In this document: in pieces, positions 1 to 9,035 of the stretch
Position numbering within the stretch: the first letter of the stretch is position 1
Layout of the letters: each line of letters opens with the position of its first letter
Source of the DNA: UBA8401 sp041665525
GTDB lineage: Bacteria; Bacteroidota; Ignavibacteria; UBA10030; UBA8401
Assembly (NCBI GenBank): GCA_041665525.1
Contig: JBAYIS010000005.1
Location: 62,001-126,000, forward strand
Length of the DNA: 64,000 bases
Reading direction: 5' to 3'
The notes under the pieces: generated by a model
What the model was told of the DNA's origin: nothing
Databases searched by the model: none
Seen by the model: only the letters and a program-made list of their open reading frames with translations
Made by a program: the position numbers and the translations under genes

Positions 1-984
1 ATCGCTGGAACAGATGGCGGTGCATTTATTTCGAGAAATTTGGGAGCAAGCTGGGACACCGTCGATGTTACTTGGTTTAATAGGAATTTCCAGGCAATTT
101 CTTTGTTGGGGTCAAACATATTTTTGGGAGGAATTTTTCAAGGTGTGCTGCTCTCAATGGACGGTGGTAAGAATTGGAACCCCGTTAATTCTGGATTAAC
201 CAATCTCAATATCTTATCCTTGGATGGCAATGACTCTACGCTCATTGCTGGAACAGACGCAGGTGCATACGTATCAACTAACATGGGAAGCTCTTGGAAT
301 AAAATCGCTTCCGGATTGCCAAATGGCTATGTCAACGCAATTGTGCATAATGATTCATTTTTCTTTGCAGGCGTGCAGGGCTCACCATGGAACGGTGTTT
401 ACCGATCTGTTGATAACGGGCTTAACTGGATAGAGATCGTCAATGGCTTACAAAATAAAGATGTTAAATCTCTTTTCGCAAGTAATAACCAACTGTTCGC
501 TGGAACCTTTGCCGGAGTGTATGTTTCAATAAACAATGGAACAAGCTGGACTAAAGTGACGAGTGGAAGAACCGATGAGGTAATAACTGATATAGTTGCC
601 TTCCAAAATAATTTGTTTATCGGTGTGCAGTCTTATGGTGTCTGGCGCCGTCCATTGAGTGAAATGATAACTGGGCTCGCCAATGATAGAGCATTAACTC
701 CTAAACAATATTTCGTAGAACAGAATTATCCAAATCCCTTTAACCCTTCTACCAAAATATCGTATTCATTGCCCTCGAACAGCAACATACGGATTATCGT
801 ATTCAACGTTCTCGGACAACAAATAGAAGAACTCGTGAACCAACAACAGAGTGTAGGCAGGCATGAAACCGTTTGGAATGCTGGGGTAGGGTCCGGCGTA
901 TATTATTATCGCATCGAAGCAACGGATATAAATAATCCCCAACGACGCTTTAGTGAGACAAAAAAAATGTTGCTCTTAAGATGA
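1..984 (+). CDS. T9SS cargo protein with BNR/propeller-like repeats (5' truncated)
   Basis: The frame is open from base 1, so the true start lies upstream of the window. The protein shows repeats of the type 'IAGTDGGAFIS...GxSW' (about every 40 residues: SWDTV, NWNPV, SWNKI, NWIEI, SWTKV), typical of BNR/sialidase-like or photosystem-stability-factor beta-propellers. It ends in a type IX secretion C-terminal domain with the hallmark QNYPNPFNPSTKI followed by 'VLGQQIEEL' and a final 'KKMLLLR'. Family knowledge predicts export across the outer membrane and cell-surface attachment or release. No enzymatic residues can be assigned. It has no apparent functional link to the restriction genes that follow. 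Confidence 0.85.
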   Translation: MAGTDGGAFISRNLGASWDTVDVTWFNRNFQAISLLGSNIFLGGIFQGVLLSMDGGKNWNPVNSGLTNLNILSLDGNDSTLIAGTDAGAYVSTNMGSSWNKIASGLPNGYVNAIVHNDSFFFAGVQGSPWNGVYRSVDNGLNWIEIVNGLQNKDVKSLFASNNQLFAGTFAGVYVSINNGTSWTKVTSGRTDEVITDIVAFQNNLFIGVQSYGVWRRPLSEMITGLANDRALTPKQYFVEQNYPNPFNPSTKISYSLPSNSNIRIIVFNVLGQQIEELVNQQQSVGRHETVWNAGVGSGVYYYRIEATDINNPQRRFSETKKMLLLR

Positions 985-1001
985 GTGGTAATTCCAGTGG
1001 C

Positions 1002-1019
1002 ATGCTTTTTTAAAAGCAT
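1002..1019. terminator. weak A/T-rich hairpin after the T9SS gene
   Basis: An 8-bp palindromic arm pair (ATGCTTTT / AAAAGCAT) lies 17 nt after the stop codon. The loop is very tight and no clear U-tract follows. A longer perfect 9-bp inverted repeat (992-1000 with 1068-1076) encloses it. Confidence 0.3.
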
Positions 1020-1201
1020 CGTTGGGTATTACATACTACCACTTGACACTTTCAACGTAAAATACTCCCACTGGAACCCCGACCAATCCTCGTAAAGTTG
1101 CCTTTTGAGGCATAGTCCATCTACGTTATCCCCTCAAACCAATTGATTTTCCTGCCTCTTTGCTATACATTAACATATCAATTTTCCAACAGCAGGGCGA
1201 T

Positions 1202-1241
1202 CCCGTAGACGAAGGATAGAAATATTTCTACGGGTTTTTTT
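1202..1241 (+). terminator. strong intrinsic terminator abutting hsdR
   Basis: The perfect stem CCCGTAG (1202-1208) / CTACGGG (1228-1234) is followed directly by seven T (1235-1241). It ends 4 nt before the hsdR ATG, so the usual ribosome-binding window is occupied by the U-tract. Confidence 0.8.
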
Positions 1242-1245
1242 GTAT

Positions 1246-3690
1246 ATGACCAACCTCTCAGAGCAAGACATACGCACTAAATATATCACACCGGCGATTG
1301 TTAAAGCAGGTTGGGATATTCAGACCCAGATGTTAGAAGAGGTGAACTTCACTGACGGGAAGATCTATGTGAAAGGGAAACTTACTTCACGTGGCGAGAA
1401 GAAGCGTGCTGATTATATCCTTTACTATAAATCAAACATACCGATTGCAATCGTCGAAGCTAAAGATGCTAACCATACTGTTTCAGACGGTATTCAACAG
1501 GCGTTGGACTATTCCAAACTTCTTGATATTCCATTTGTGTTTAGTAGCAACGGAACAGGATTTTACTTCCACGACAAGACTGCAACTGGTGCGGACGTAG
1601 AGAAGTATCTTTCCCTTGATTCGTTCCCATCACCGGATGCACTTTGGATGAAGTATAAATCATTCAAAGGACTTCAGACTCCAGCAGCAGTAAAGATTGT
1701 TGAACAAGATTATTATCCAGACAGTTTTGAACGTAAGCCACGATACTATCAGCAGATCGCAATAAATAGAACAATAGAAGCAATTGCAAAGAATGAACAA
1801 CGCATATTGCTGGTTATGGCAACAGGAACAGGTAAGACATATACCGCATTTCAAATTGCATACCGCTTATGGAAATCCGGTGCAAAGAAACGAATTTTAT
1901 TTTTAGCCGATCGAACTGCATTGATTGACCAAACCCGGAGAGGAGATTTCCGATACTTCCGAGATAAGATGACTGTAATAAAAAAGAAAGTTGTTGAAAC
2001 AAAAGGAAAAGAAACACTTGTTGCAACACATAAGCGTGGCATTGACAGCGCAGATAAAGCATACGAAGTATTTCTTGGATTGTATCAAGGTCTTTCAAGC
2101 ACTGATGTAAATATTACAGATGCATATAAAGATTTTTCTCCAGATTTCTTTGATCTTGTCATCATTGATGAATGCCATCGTGGGAGTGCAAAAGATGATA
2201 GTGCATGGAGAGAGATTCTTACATACTTTTCTAAAGCCACTCATATTGGTTTAACAGCAACACCCAAAGAAACAAACGTTACTTCCAATAGTGAATACTT
2301 CGGCGATCCTTTATACACCTACTCATTGAAACAAGGAATTAACGACGGTTTTCTTGCTCCATATAAAGTCATTCGTGTTGGTTTAAACGTTGATCTTGAT
2401 GGTTGGCGACCCACAAAAGGATTCAAGGATAAAGAGGGTAAACTTGTAGAGGATAGAACCTACAATCGAAAAGATTTTGATGTGAACATCGTAATTGATG
2501 AACGAAGAAAGCTTGTTGCACAGAAAATTACGGAGTTCTTAAAAGGTGGAACACGGTTTGAAAAGACAATAGCATTTTGTGTTGATATTGAACACGCACA
2601 AGGTATGCGTAACGAGTTGGTAAAAGCTAACAGTGATCTTGTTACGGAAGATTCCAGATACGTGATGCAAATTACTGGAGATAATAAGGAAGGAAAGATG
2701 CAGTTGGATAACTTCACCAATCCCGAAGAGAAGTATCCTGTAATAGCGACAACATCTAAGCTGATGACAACCGGTATTGATGCGCAAACGTGTAAGGTGA
2801 TTGTTTTGGATAGCAATATCCAATCTATGACTGAATTCAAACAAATCATCGGACGTGGAACTCGTATCAATGAAGACTTTGGAAAACGGTATTTTACCAT
2901 CATCGATTTCCGAAGTGTTACCGATTTATTCTCTGATAAAGAATTTGATGGTGAACCTGTTAAGATAAAAGAAGTGCAACAAGATGAGGACATTACTACA
3001 ATTGATGCAGAAACAGACTCTGAAACAGTAATCATTGATGAAGTATCAGGAGAAGAAGTTGTTTTTGTGAAACCTAAAGTGAAGGATGCACCAACTGATC
3101 GTCCCGATACGCCACCTGAAAAAAGAAAGAAAGTCTATGTCAATAATATAGATGTAACTGTGTTACTTATCCGTGAAACTTACTTTGATGAATACGGCAA
3201 GCCGATCACAACAAGCCTGAAAGATTTCACGAAACAAAAGATTGAACATTCTTTCAAGTCGCTTGATGAATTCCTTCAACGATGGAACAGCACAGACAGA
3301 AAAGAAGTATTAATCGAAGAATTGAAACTGCAAGGCATCCTTGTTGATGAACTACAAGAAGCTGTAAGCAAGGATCTTGACCTTTTCGATATTATTTGCC
3401 ACATAGCGTTTGATATGCCACCATTGACCAGAAGAGAACGAGCAGAAAATGTGAAAAAGAGAAACTATTTTACTAAGTATGGTGAACAGACCCGCATAGT
3501 GTTGGAAAAACTTTTAGAAAAATATGCGAATGAAGGTCTCGAAAATCTTGAATCAATGGAGGTGCTCAAAGTTCCTCCGTTTGATGAAATCGGATCGTTA
3601 ACACAAATAATCAACCTCTTCGGCGATAAAGAAAAGTATCTCACCGCAGTAAAAGAATTAGAACAACAACTCTACAACCCGGCAGCATAA
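1246..3690 (+). CDS. hsdR: type I restriction endonuclease R subunit
   Basis: This is the motor and nuclease subunit of a type I restriction-modification complex; it translocates DNA using ATP and cleaves unmodified DNA. The N-terminal nuclease shows D56 and E71-x-K73 (PD-ExK type). The helicase shows Walker A 'ATGTGKT' with K197 and a DECH box at 308-311. A C-terminal domain with 'LTRRERAENVKK' resembles the EcoEI_R C-terminal region. The 814 residues are normal for the family and the frame is intact. I chose ATG 1246; a TTG at 1240 is possible. No Shine-Dalgarno is visible because a terminator abuts the start. hsdM follows after 3 nt, so an operon is likely. Confidence 0.95.
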   Translation: MTNLSEQDIRTKYITPAIVKAGWDIQTQMLEEVNFTDGKIYVKGKLTSRGEKKRADYILYYKSNIPIAIVEAKDANHTVSDGIQQALDYSKLLDIPFVFSSNGTGFYFHDKTATGADVEKYLSLDSFPSPDALWMKYKSFKGLQTPAAVKIVEQDYYPDSFERKPRYYQQIAINRTIEAIAKNEQRILLVMATGTGKTYTAFQIAYRLWKSGAKKRILFLADRTALIDQTRRGDFRYFRDKMTVIKKKVVETKGKETLVATHKRGIDSADKAYEVFLGLYQGLSSTDVNITDAYKDFSPDFFDLVIIDECHRGSAKDDSAWREILTYFSKATHIGLTATPKETNVTSNSEYFGDPLYTYSLKQGINDGFLAPYKVIRVGLNVDLDGWRPTKGFKDKEGKLVEDRTYNRKDFDVNIVIDERRKLVAQKITEFLKGGTRFEKTIAFCVDIEHAQGMRNELVKANSDLVTEDSRYVMQITGDNKEGKMQLDNFTNPEEKYPVIATTSKLMTTGIDAQTCKVIVLDSNIQSMTEFKQIIGRGTRINEDFGKRYFTIIDFRSVTDLFSDKEFDGEPVKIKEVQQDEDITTIDAETDSETVIIDEVSGEEVVFVKPKVKDAPTDRPDTPPEKRKKVYVNNIDVTVLLIRETYFDEYGKPITTSLKDFTKQKIEHSFKSLDEFLQRWNSTDRKEVLIEELKLQGILVDELQEAVSKDLDLFDIICHIAFDMPPLTRRERAENVKKRNYFTKYGEQTRIVLEKLLEKYANEGLENLESMEVLKVPPFDEIGSLTQIINLFGDKEKYLTAVKELEQQLYNPAA

Positions 3691-3693
3691 TCT

Positions 3694-5121
3694 ATGTCTC
3701 ACAACATTTCAGGTGTCATTAAAACCATCCGTGATATCATGCGGGAAGATCGTGGCGTTAGCGGAGATGGTCAGCGTATTGAACAATTGGCGTGGATGCT
3801 CTTCTTAAAAATATTTGACGATAACGACAAAGATCTCGAACTCCGATACGATAAATATAAATCACCTATCCCGAAGAAATTTCAATGGCGTAATTGGGCT
3901 TCAAATTCAGAAGGGATTACGGGAGACGTATTATCGAAGTTTGTTGATCAGGAATTATTTCCGACACTGCGTGAATTGAAGCCCACGACACGGCGTGCAT
4001 ACTTGGTTCGTGAAGCGTTTGAAGGAAACAACAACTACATGAAAAGCGGTATCAACATCCGTAAGGTGTTGAATAAACTAAATGAGATTGATTTTAATAT
4101 TGCTTCTGAAAGGCATTTGTTTGGTGAGATGTATGAAACAATCTTGCGTGAATTGCAAAACGCCGGAGACTATGGTGAGTTCTATACTCCCCGTGCAATA
4201 ACGCAGTTTATGACAGATATGGTGAATCCCAAACTCGGCGAAGCGGTGTATGATCCTGCGTGTGGAACAGGTGGGTTTTTAACCTGCTCCATCGAACATT
4301 TGAAAAAGCAGGTAAAAAATGTAAGCGATAGACGAACATTGCAAACAACCGTGCGTGGAAACGAATATAAACCACTTCCGTATCTCCTAGCAATTACTAA
4401 TCTACTTCTTCATGATTTAGAAGAACCAGAGGTGACTTACACGGATAGTCTGGGAAAAGAACTCTCAAGCTATAAAGAAAAAGATCGGGTTGATATTATT
4501 CTTGCCAATCCACCATTTGGTGCATCAGTTTCAAACAACAATGAGAAGAATTTTCCTCAGTCATATAGAACAAAGGAGAGTGCTGACCTTTTTCTTATTT
4601 TGTTCGTTCACTTACTTAGAGATGGCGGACGTGGTGCGATAGTTTTACCCGATGGATCGTTGACCGGTGACGGAATAAAGCAACGTGTGCGGGAAAAACT
4701 GCTTACCGACTGCAATCTTCACACAATTATTCGTTTACCAAACTCTGTTTTTCAACCGTATGCTACTGTGGCAACCAATTTATTGTTCTTTACCAAAGGG
4801 AAGCCGACAAAAGAAGTGTGGTATTACCAACACAAATTACCCGAAGGACAAAAAGCATACAACAAAACACGACCGATACAATTGAAAGAATTTGAGCCCA
4901 TAAAAAAATGGTGGAAGAAGCGTGAAGAGAGTGATATTTGTTGGAAGATTAGTATTGATACTATCAAAGAAAATGGTTTTGATTTGGATATTAAGAATCC
5001 GAATAAAGAAGATGATGAAGATGTTATAATTCATTCAAGTGAACAAATCATTGAAAAACTTAAAGTCTCATTCCATAAAAGCATTGCTCTTTTGGACTCA
5101 TTTAAGCAAGAGGTTCGCTAA
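3694..5121 (+). CDS. hsdM: type I DNA adenine methyltransferase M subunit
   Basis: N6-adenine methyltransferase of the type I system; with HsdS it methylates the bipartite target and is also needed for restriction. The first 140 residues match the helical HsdM N-terminal domain. SAM-binding motif I is DPACGTGG starting at D187 and the catalytic motif IV is NPPF starting at N272. Length is 475 residues, normal for the family. Its stop codon shares one base with the hsdS start (TAATG), so translation is coupled. No frameshift or missing motif was seen, so the methylase is probably active. Confidence 0.95.
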   Translation: MSHNISGVIKTIRDIMREDRGVSGDGQRIEQLAWMLFLKIFDDNDKDLELRYDKYKSPIPKKFQWRNWASNSEGITGDVLSKFVDQELFPTLRELKPTTRRAYLVREAFEGNNNYMKSGINIRKVLNKLNEIDFNIASERHLFGEMYETILRELQNAGDYGEFYTPRAITQFMTDMVNPKLGEAVYDPACGTGGFLTCSIEHLKKQVKNVSDRRTLQTTVRGNEYKPLPYLLAITNLLLHDLEEPEVTYTDSLGKELSSYKEKDRVDIILANPPFGASVSNNNEKNFPQSYRTKESADLFLILFVHLLRDGGRGAIVLPDGSLTGDGIKQRVREKLLTDCNLHTIIRLPNSVFQPYATVATNLLFFTKGKPTKEVWYYQHKLPEGQKAYNKTRPIQLKEFEPIKKWWKKREESDICWKISIDTIKENGFDLDIKNPNKEDDEDVIIHSSEQIIEKLKVSFHKSIALLDSFKQEVR

Positions 5122-6428
5122 TGATTCAAAGAGAAAAATTAGGGAATCTTCTTACCGAAAGTAAAATCCTTTCTGAAAATCCTAATGCCAACAGGAGAAT
5201 AACAGTAAGACTGAACGTTAAAGGTTTAGAAAAAAGGCCCTTTGAAAACGAGATTGCGGGAGCGACAAAACAATATGTAAGAAAAGCAGGTCAATTTATT
5301 TATGGGAAACAGAATTTTCATAAAGGCGCTTTTGGGATAATCCCACCTGAATTAGATAATTATGAAAGCAGTTCTGATCTACCAAGTTTCGATGTGTCAA
5401 AGAATTGTCTTCCTGAGTGGATTTACTATTATTTCAAAACAGGGAATAGATACCTTGAATTAGAAAAAATTGCTCGTGGTGTTGGCTCCAAAAGGATTCA
5501 TTCAGAACAATTATCGGAAATAGAAATTCCATTGCCAGATATTCCCACCCAAAAGAAAATAATAAATGAATTAAAAAAAGATGAATTAAAGCATTCAAAA
5601 TTGAAGTCTGAAATATCTCACCAACAATCCCTTCTCAAAAAATTACGACAAGCAATATTACAAGAAGCAGTACAAGGTAAACTTGTAAAGCAAGACAAGA
5701 ACGATGAACCTGCAAGCGAATTGCTCAAACGTATAAAAGCAGAAAAACAAAAACTCATTGTCGAAGGAAAACTCCGAAAAGAAAAACCATTACCGCCGAT
5801 TAAAGAAGAAGAAATACCGTTTGCATTACCAAAGGGTTGGGCGTGGTGTAGGTTTGGAGATATTTCATCTGTTGTTCGGGGGGGATCCCCAAGACCCGCA
5901 GGGTCAAAACAATTTTACGACGGGAATATACCCTTTCTAAAAGTTGGTGACTTAACAGCCGATGAAAAGATATATTTGGACACTCATACGTTTACAATTA
6001 AGGAAGCTGGTTTAACAAAAACCAGAATGGTTCAAGAAAATACTTTAATGCTTACGAACAGTGGTGCAACTCTTGGTGTGCCAAAAATTTGTAGATTCAA
6101 AACAACATTTAATGACGGTATTGCTGCATTCTTAAACATAGATACGAGATTGAGCAAAGAGTTTCTATATTTTCTATTGAAATCTAAAACGGGATGGTAT
6201 TTGAAGGAAGCTTCACGTGGACAAGGGCAACCAAACTTAAACACCGATATTATTAAAAACACTTTAATTGCATTCCCACCGTCGGATGAACAACTGCGAA
6301 TAGTTGGAAAAATAAACTCCCTATTTTTATTTTGCGACCAACTCGAAAAACAAATTGAAGAGAATGTAAAGCACTCGGAGTTCTTGTTGCAAGCGGTGTT
6401 AAAAGAAGCGTTTGAAGGAAAGGAATGA
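5121..6428 (+). CDS. hsdS: type I specificity subunit S
   Basis: Specificity subunit that recognises both halves of the DNA target. Layout: target-recognition domain 1 (about 1-150), a Lys/Glu-rich coiled-coil spacer (about 160-225, including 'KLRQAILQEAVQGKLV'), target-recognition domain 2 starting near 'LPKGWAWCRFGDI' (about 236), and a second coiled coil ending in 'LLQAVLKEAFEGKE'. The two conserved helices end in related sequences, as is normal for circularly permuted half-repeats. Length is 435 residues. The stop codon overlaps the next start by 4 nt (ATGA), tying the HEPN-like gene to this operon. The recognised sequence cannot be read from the protein alone. Confidence 0.93.
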   Translation: MIQREKLGNLLTESKILSENPNANRRITVRLNVKGLEKRPFENEIAGATKQYVRKAGQFIYGKQNFHKGAFGIIPPELDNYESSSDLPSFDVSKNCLPEWIYYYFKTGNRYLELEKIARGVGSKRIHSEQLSEIEIPLPDIPTQKKIINELKKDELKHSKLKSEISHQQSLLKKLRQAILQEAVQGKLVKQDKNDEPASELLKRIKAEKQKLIVEGKLRKEKPLPPIKEEEIPFALPKGWAWCRFGDISSVVRGGSPRPAGSKQFYDGNIPFLKVGDLTADEKIYLDTHTFTIKEAGLTKTRMVQENTLMLTNSGATLGVPKICRFKTTFNDGIAAFLNIDTRLSKEFLYFLLKSKTGWYLKEASRGQGQPNLNTDIIKNTLIAFPPSDEQLRIVGKINSLFLFCDQLEKQIEENVKHSEFLLQAVLKEAFEGKE

Positions 6429-7102
6429 AAATAAATGGTAAGATATGGCACAATGCGTCACCATTGTTTTCAAATTTTAAGATTATTGAGGACTCCTTAG
6501 GCCTCCCGGAAAAATTTATTGCCAATTTGAATGAAGAAGATAATTGGGGTTTTATTATTAAAGCACATGCATTAATTGAAACAATGTTAACGCAAGTATT
6601 ATCTGCCAAAACAGATAAACGATTGGAAACAGTTTTTGGAAAGATGGCATTAACAGGAGGACAGGCGAGTAAAGTAAAAGCAGCCGAATCTTTAGATTTA
6701 ATAAACGATGTGCAAATCGAGTTGATTGAATTATTTTCTGCCATTCGAAATAAATATGTCCATAGTGCAAAATATATTTCTATGGATCTTCAGAGTTATT
6801 TCAAGGGTATTGATTCAAACAAACTACGCAAACATGCAAAAAATATTATCAATTTGATGTTAGATAATCCTGATGAAGAAGATATAAATTCAATTAAAGA
6901 GAGGTTGCTTGAGGTGCCGCAACAAATATTATCGATAGCATTGTATTATATCATTGGCTCTTTGTTATTTAAGTGGAAGCCAATTGAACGTGCGATTGCT
7001 GAAAAGAAAATGAAGCGTGAAGGCTCAAATGTCGCAATGTTTATTATTTTTATAATGTTATTGAACCAAATTGGAAAGCAAGGAAAGCTGAAAACAAACT
7101 GA
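6425..7102 (+). CDS. HEPN-like protein coupled to the type I R-M operon
   Basis: A 225-residue protein with helical 'WGFIIKAHALIETMLTQVL' (about 40-58) and, near residue 108, 'RNKYVH' (R108 to H113). This fits the R-x4-6-H signature of HEPN domains, a fold shared by many RNases of defence and toxin-antitoxin systems and also by non-nuclease families such as MltR/DUF4145-like proteins. The C-terminal third has two hydrophobic stretches (about 165-178 and 200-215). Its ATG lies inside the hsdS stop (ATGA), so it is made from the same mRNA. The gene is very A/T-rich. By analogy with R-M-linked anticodon nucleases (PrrC, RloC) it could be a guard RNase, but that is inference and sequence similarity to those proteins is not evident. 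Confidence 0.6.
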   Translation: MKINGKIWHNASPLFSNFKIIEDSLGLPEKFIANLNEEDNWGFIIKAHALIETMLTQVLSAKTDKRLETVFGKMALTGGQASKVKAAESLDLINDVQIELIELFSAIRNKYVHSAKYISMDLQSYFKGIDSNKLRKHAKNIINLMLDNPDEEDINSIKERLLEVPQQILSIALYYIIGSLLFKWKPIERAIAEKKMKREGSNVAMFIIFIMLLNQIGKQGKLKTN

Positions 7103-7177
7103 GAACTGTTGTTGTGGAGTTGAAAAGAGCGTTGAAGGAAAATAGAAACTAATTATTATCAATACAGAGGAAGGAGA

Positions 7178-8113
7178 ATGACCATGGACTGTTTACTTTG
7201 TGGTAATAAAAATATACAGAGTGGTAGAGTAGATGATTATGATAAAGATTTTTTCAATTGTCCTATTTGTGGAAAATATGTTGTTACGGGAACATTAATA
7301 CCTATGATAAATAGGTGGTCTTCTAGGTTCTATATTTTATCTGGTGTCATTAAAAATGCAACATTTACAGGAAGAACAATTGAATTATCCACAACAAACA
7401 TTGACAATATAATTTCTTCTGCATTAGTTCCAAAATCTTTGACTGATTATTTGATTGAAACAATTAGGTTCATTGGTGATATGTCAACCTCTTTTGCGAA
7501 CCCAGTTGAAGTAAATCCGACTAATAATTATCCATTTGTCTTTGCAAAAACCCCAGATGATTTTATTGAGTTCATCATACAATGTGAAAAACTTGGTTAT
7601 CTTGAAACAATTGATAGTGGTATGTCAATTGTTAAATTTAATGTGCTCGGTTGGCAGAGATATGAAGAAATTAAATCGTTGCCTGCTTCAAACCCTAAGC
7701 ATGCCTTTATGGCAATGCAATATGGAGATTCACGGCTTGATGCTATTTATAAAGATAAATTTAAGCCCGCAGTAGAATTGACTGGGTTTCAATTAGTTCG
7801 ATTAGATGAAAGACCTGAAGCAGGGTTAATTGATAATCGCCTACGAGTAGATATACGGAATTGTCGATTCTTACTTGCAGATGTGACCAATGAAAACAAA
7901 GGTGCATATTGGGAGGCAGGTTATGCGGAAGGGCTTGGAAAACAAGTGATTTATCTTTGTGATAAGAAAGATTTTGATGCAAAGAAAGTTCATTTTGATG
8001 TGAACCACCATACGACAATTATTTGGGATGAAGCGGACTTAGATACTGCTGCTGAAAATCTCAAGGCAACGATCAGGGCAACATTTCCGAGTGAAGCAAT
8101 AATGACTGATTAA
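7178..8113 (+). CDS. zinc-ribbon protein with nucleoside deoxyribosyltransferase/TIR-like domain
   Basis: The 311-residue protein begins with a CxxC...CxxC zinc ribbon (C5, C8, C28, C31). After a linker, residues about 175-305 form an alpha/beta domain with 'AFMAMQYGD', 'VDIRNCRFLLADVTNENKGAYWEAGYAEGLGKQVIYL'. This matches the nucleoside 2-deoxyribosyltransferase/TIR-like fold; E246 in 'YWEAGYA' sits where the conserved acid of that fold lies. Related domains hydrolyse nucleotides or NAD in defence systems, so an effector role is plausible but unproved. Two overlapping ribosome-binding sites (AGAGG, AAGGAG) suit either ATG 7178 or 7184. It lies 75 nt after the HEPN-like gene. Confidence 0.65.
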   Translation: MTMDCLLCGNKNIQSGRVDDYDKDFFNCPICGKYVVTGTLIPMINRWSSRFYILSGVIKNATFTGRTIELSTTNIDNIISSALVPKSLTDYLIETIRFIGDMSTSFANPVEVNPTNNYPFVFAKTPDDFIEFIIQCEKLGYLETIDSGMSIVKFNVLGWQRYEEIKSLPASNPKHAFMAMQYGDSRLDAIYKDKFKPAVELTGFQLVRLDERPEAGLIDNRLRVDIRNCRFLLADVTNENKGAYWEAGYAEGLGKQVIYLCDKKDFDAKKVHFDVNHHTTIIWDEADLDTAAENLKATIRATFPSEAIMTD

Positions 8114-8141
8114 AGTAGATGTATTAAAAGGGGTAAAATTA

Positions 8142-9035
8142 ATGTTGCGTAAACTCAGATCAATTCACTCCATTCTATCCGATCAATCAATCCCACCGGC
8201 AGACATTATTGGTCGAGGCATTCTGCCTCCAAAATCTTTGTTAATGATAAGTGGACCACATAAATCCAAAAAATCCTTTCTTGGTATGAATATGGCGTTG
8301 TCCCTCAGTAATGGTAAATCATTTGCATGTTTTGATATTTCTAGACCATATAAAGTCATGTTGCTTTCAGGTGAAGGTGGGTATTACTCGAATAGTAATC
8401 GCTTAAAGAAGATGTGTGATTCAAAAAAAATGATTCTTGGATCTATATTGCACTGTTGGTTTGATGCACGTTTTAAGTTACCCCGAACGCTTGACGTAAA
8501 AAAAATACAAAAACTAATTTCTACATATCATCCCGAAGTATTAATTATAGATCCCCTAATAAGGTTTCATGAAGCCGAAGAAAATTCCGCTACAGAAATG
8601 TCGGTTATTTTAGGGATCATCAGGAGTTTTATAGAAGATTACAATCTGTCAATTATTCTCGTTCATCATACCGGGAAAAATCAATTCAAAAATGCCAGGG
8701 GCAGTTCCGTTATATTAGGTGAATATGATTCAAATATTACAATCCATTCTGGAGAAGAAGAGCAAACTCTCAGCTTCGACCTTCGTCACGCTAAATCTCC
8801 CAATAATATCAACATAAAGTTTGATAAAGATTCTTATTGGTTTTTTACGGGTAAAAATATTGAAAGCATATATCAAAAAGTATTCCGTGATGACATTGAT
8901 TTGTCAAGGAGTGATTTGGTCGAACGATTGATGCCCATAATTAATAGAGCTAAATCAACGGCATACAGGCAAGTAGATAAAGATATTGCCAAGGGGATTT
9001 TAGTGTTCAGGGGAGGGCGTTATTCTTTAGTATAA
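8142..9035 (+). CDS. RepA/AAA_25-like RecA-fold ATPase
   Basis: The 297-residue protein has the layout of hexameric RepA/AAA_25 ATPases: a P-loop region 'SGPHKSKKSFLGMNMAL' (residues 37-53), Walker B 'VLIIDPLIRF' near 135, 'IILVHHTGK' near 180, then 'ARGSS' and a C-terminal segment that looks like a winged helix (about 250-297). The P-loop has Lys at 43 where Gly is expected (GPHKSKKS instead of GxxxxGKS), so nucleotide binding may be altered. It starts 28 nt after the preceding gene. Such proteins are common in plasmids, prophages and integrated elements as replicative helicase or initiation partners. Role here unknown. Confidence 0.6.
   Translation: MLRKLRSIHSILSDQSIPPADIIGRGILPPKSLLMISGPHKSKKSFLGMNMALSLSNGKSFACFDISRPYKVMLLSGEGGYYSNSNRLKKMCDSKKMILGSILHCWFDARFKLPRTLDVKKIQKLISTYHPEVLIIDPLIRFHEAEENSATEMSVILGIIRSFIEDYNLSIILVHHTGKNQFKNARGSSVILGEYDSNITIHSGEEEQTLSFDLRHAKSPNNINIKFDKDSYWFFTGKNIESIYQKVFRDDIDLSRSDLVERLMPIINRAKSTAYRQVDKDIAKGILVFRGGRYSLV

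Noticed and set aside
7103..7160. Possible gene remnant: a frame reading 'VVVELKRALKENRN' after the HEPN-like stop
   Set aside because: Too short to assign and could be chance; no homologous protein end was recognised.
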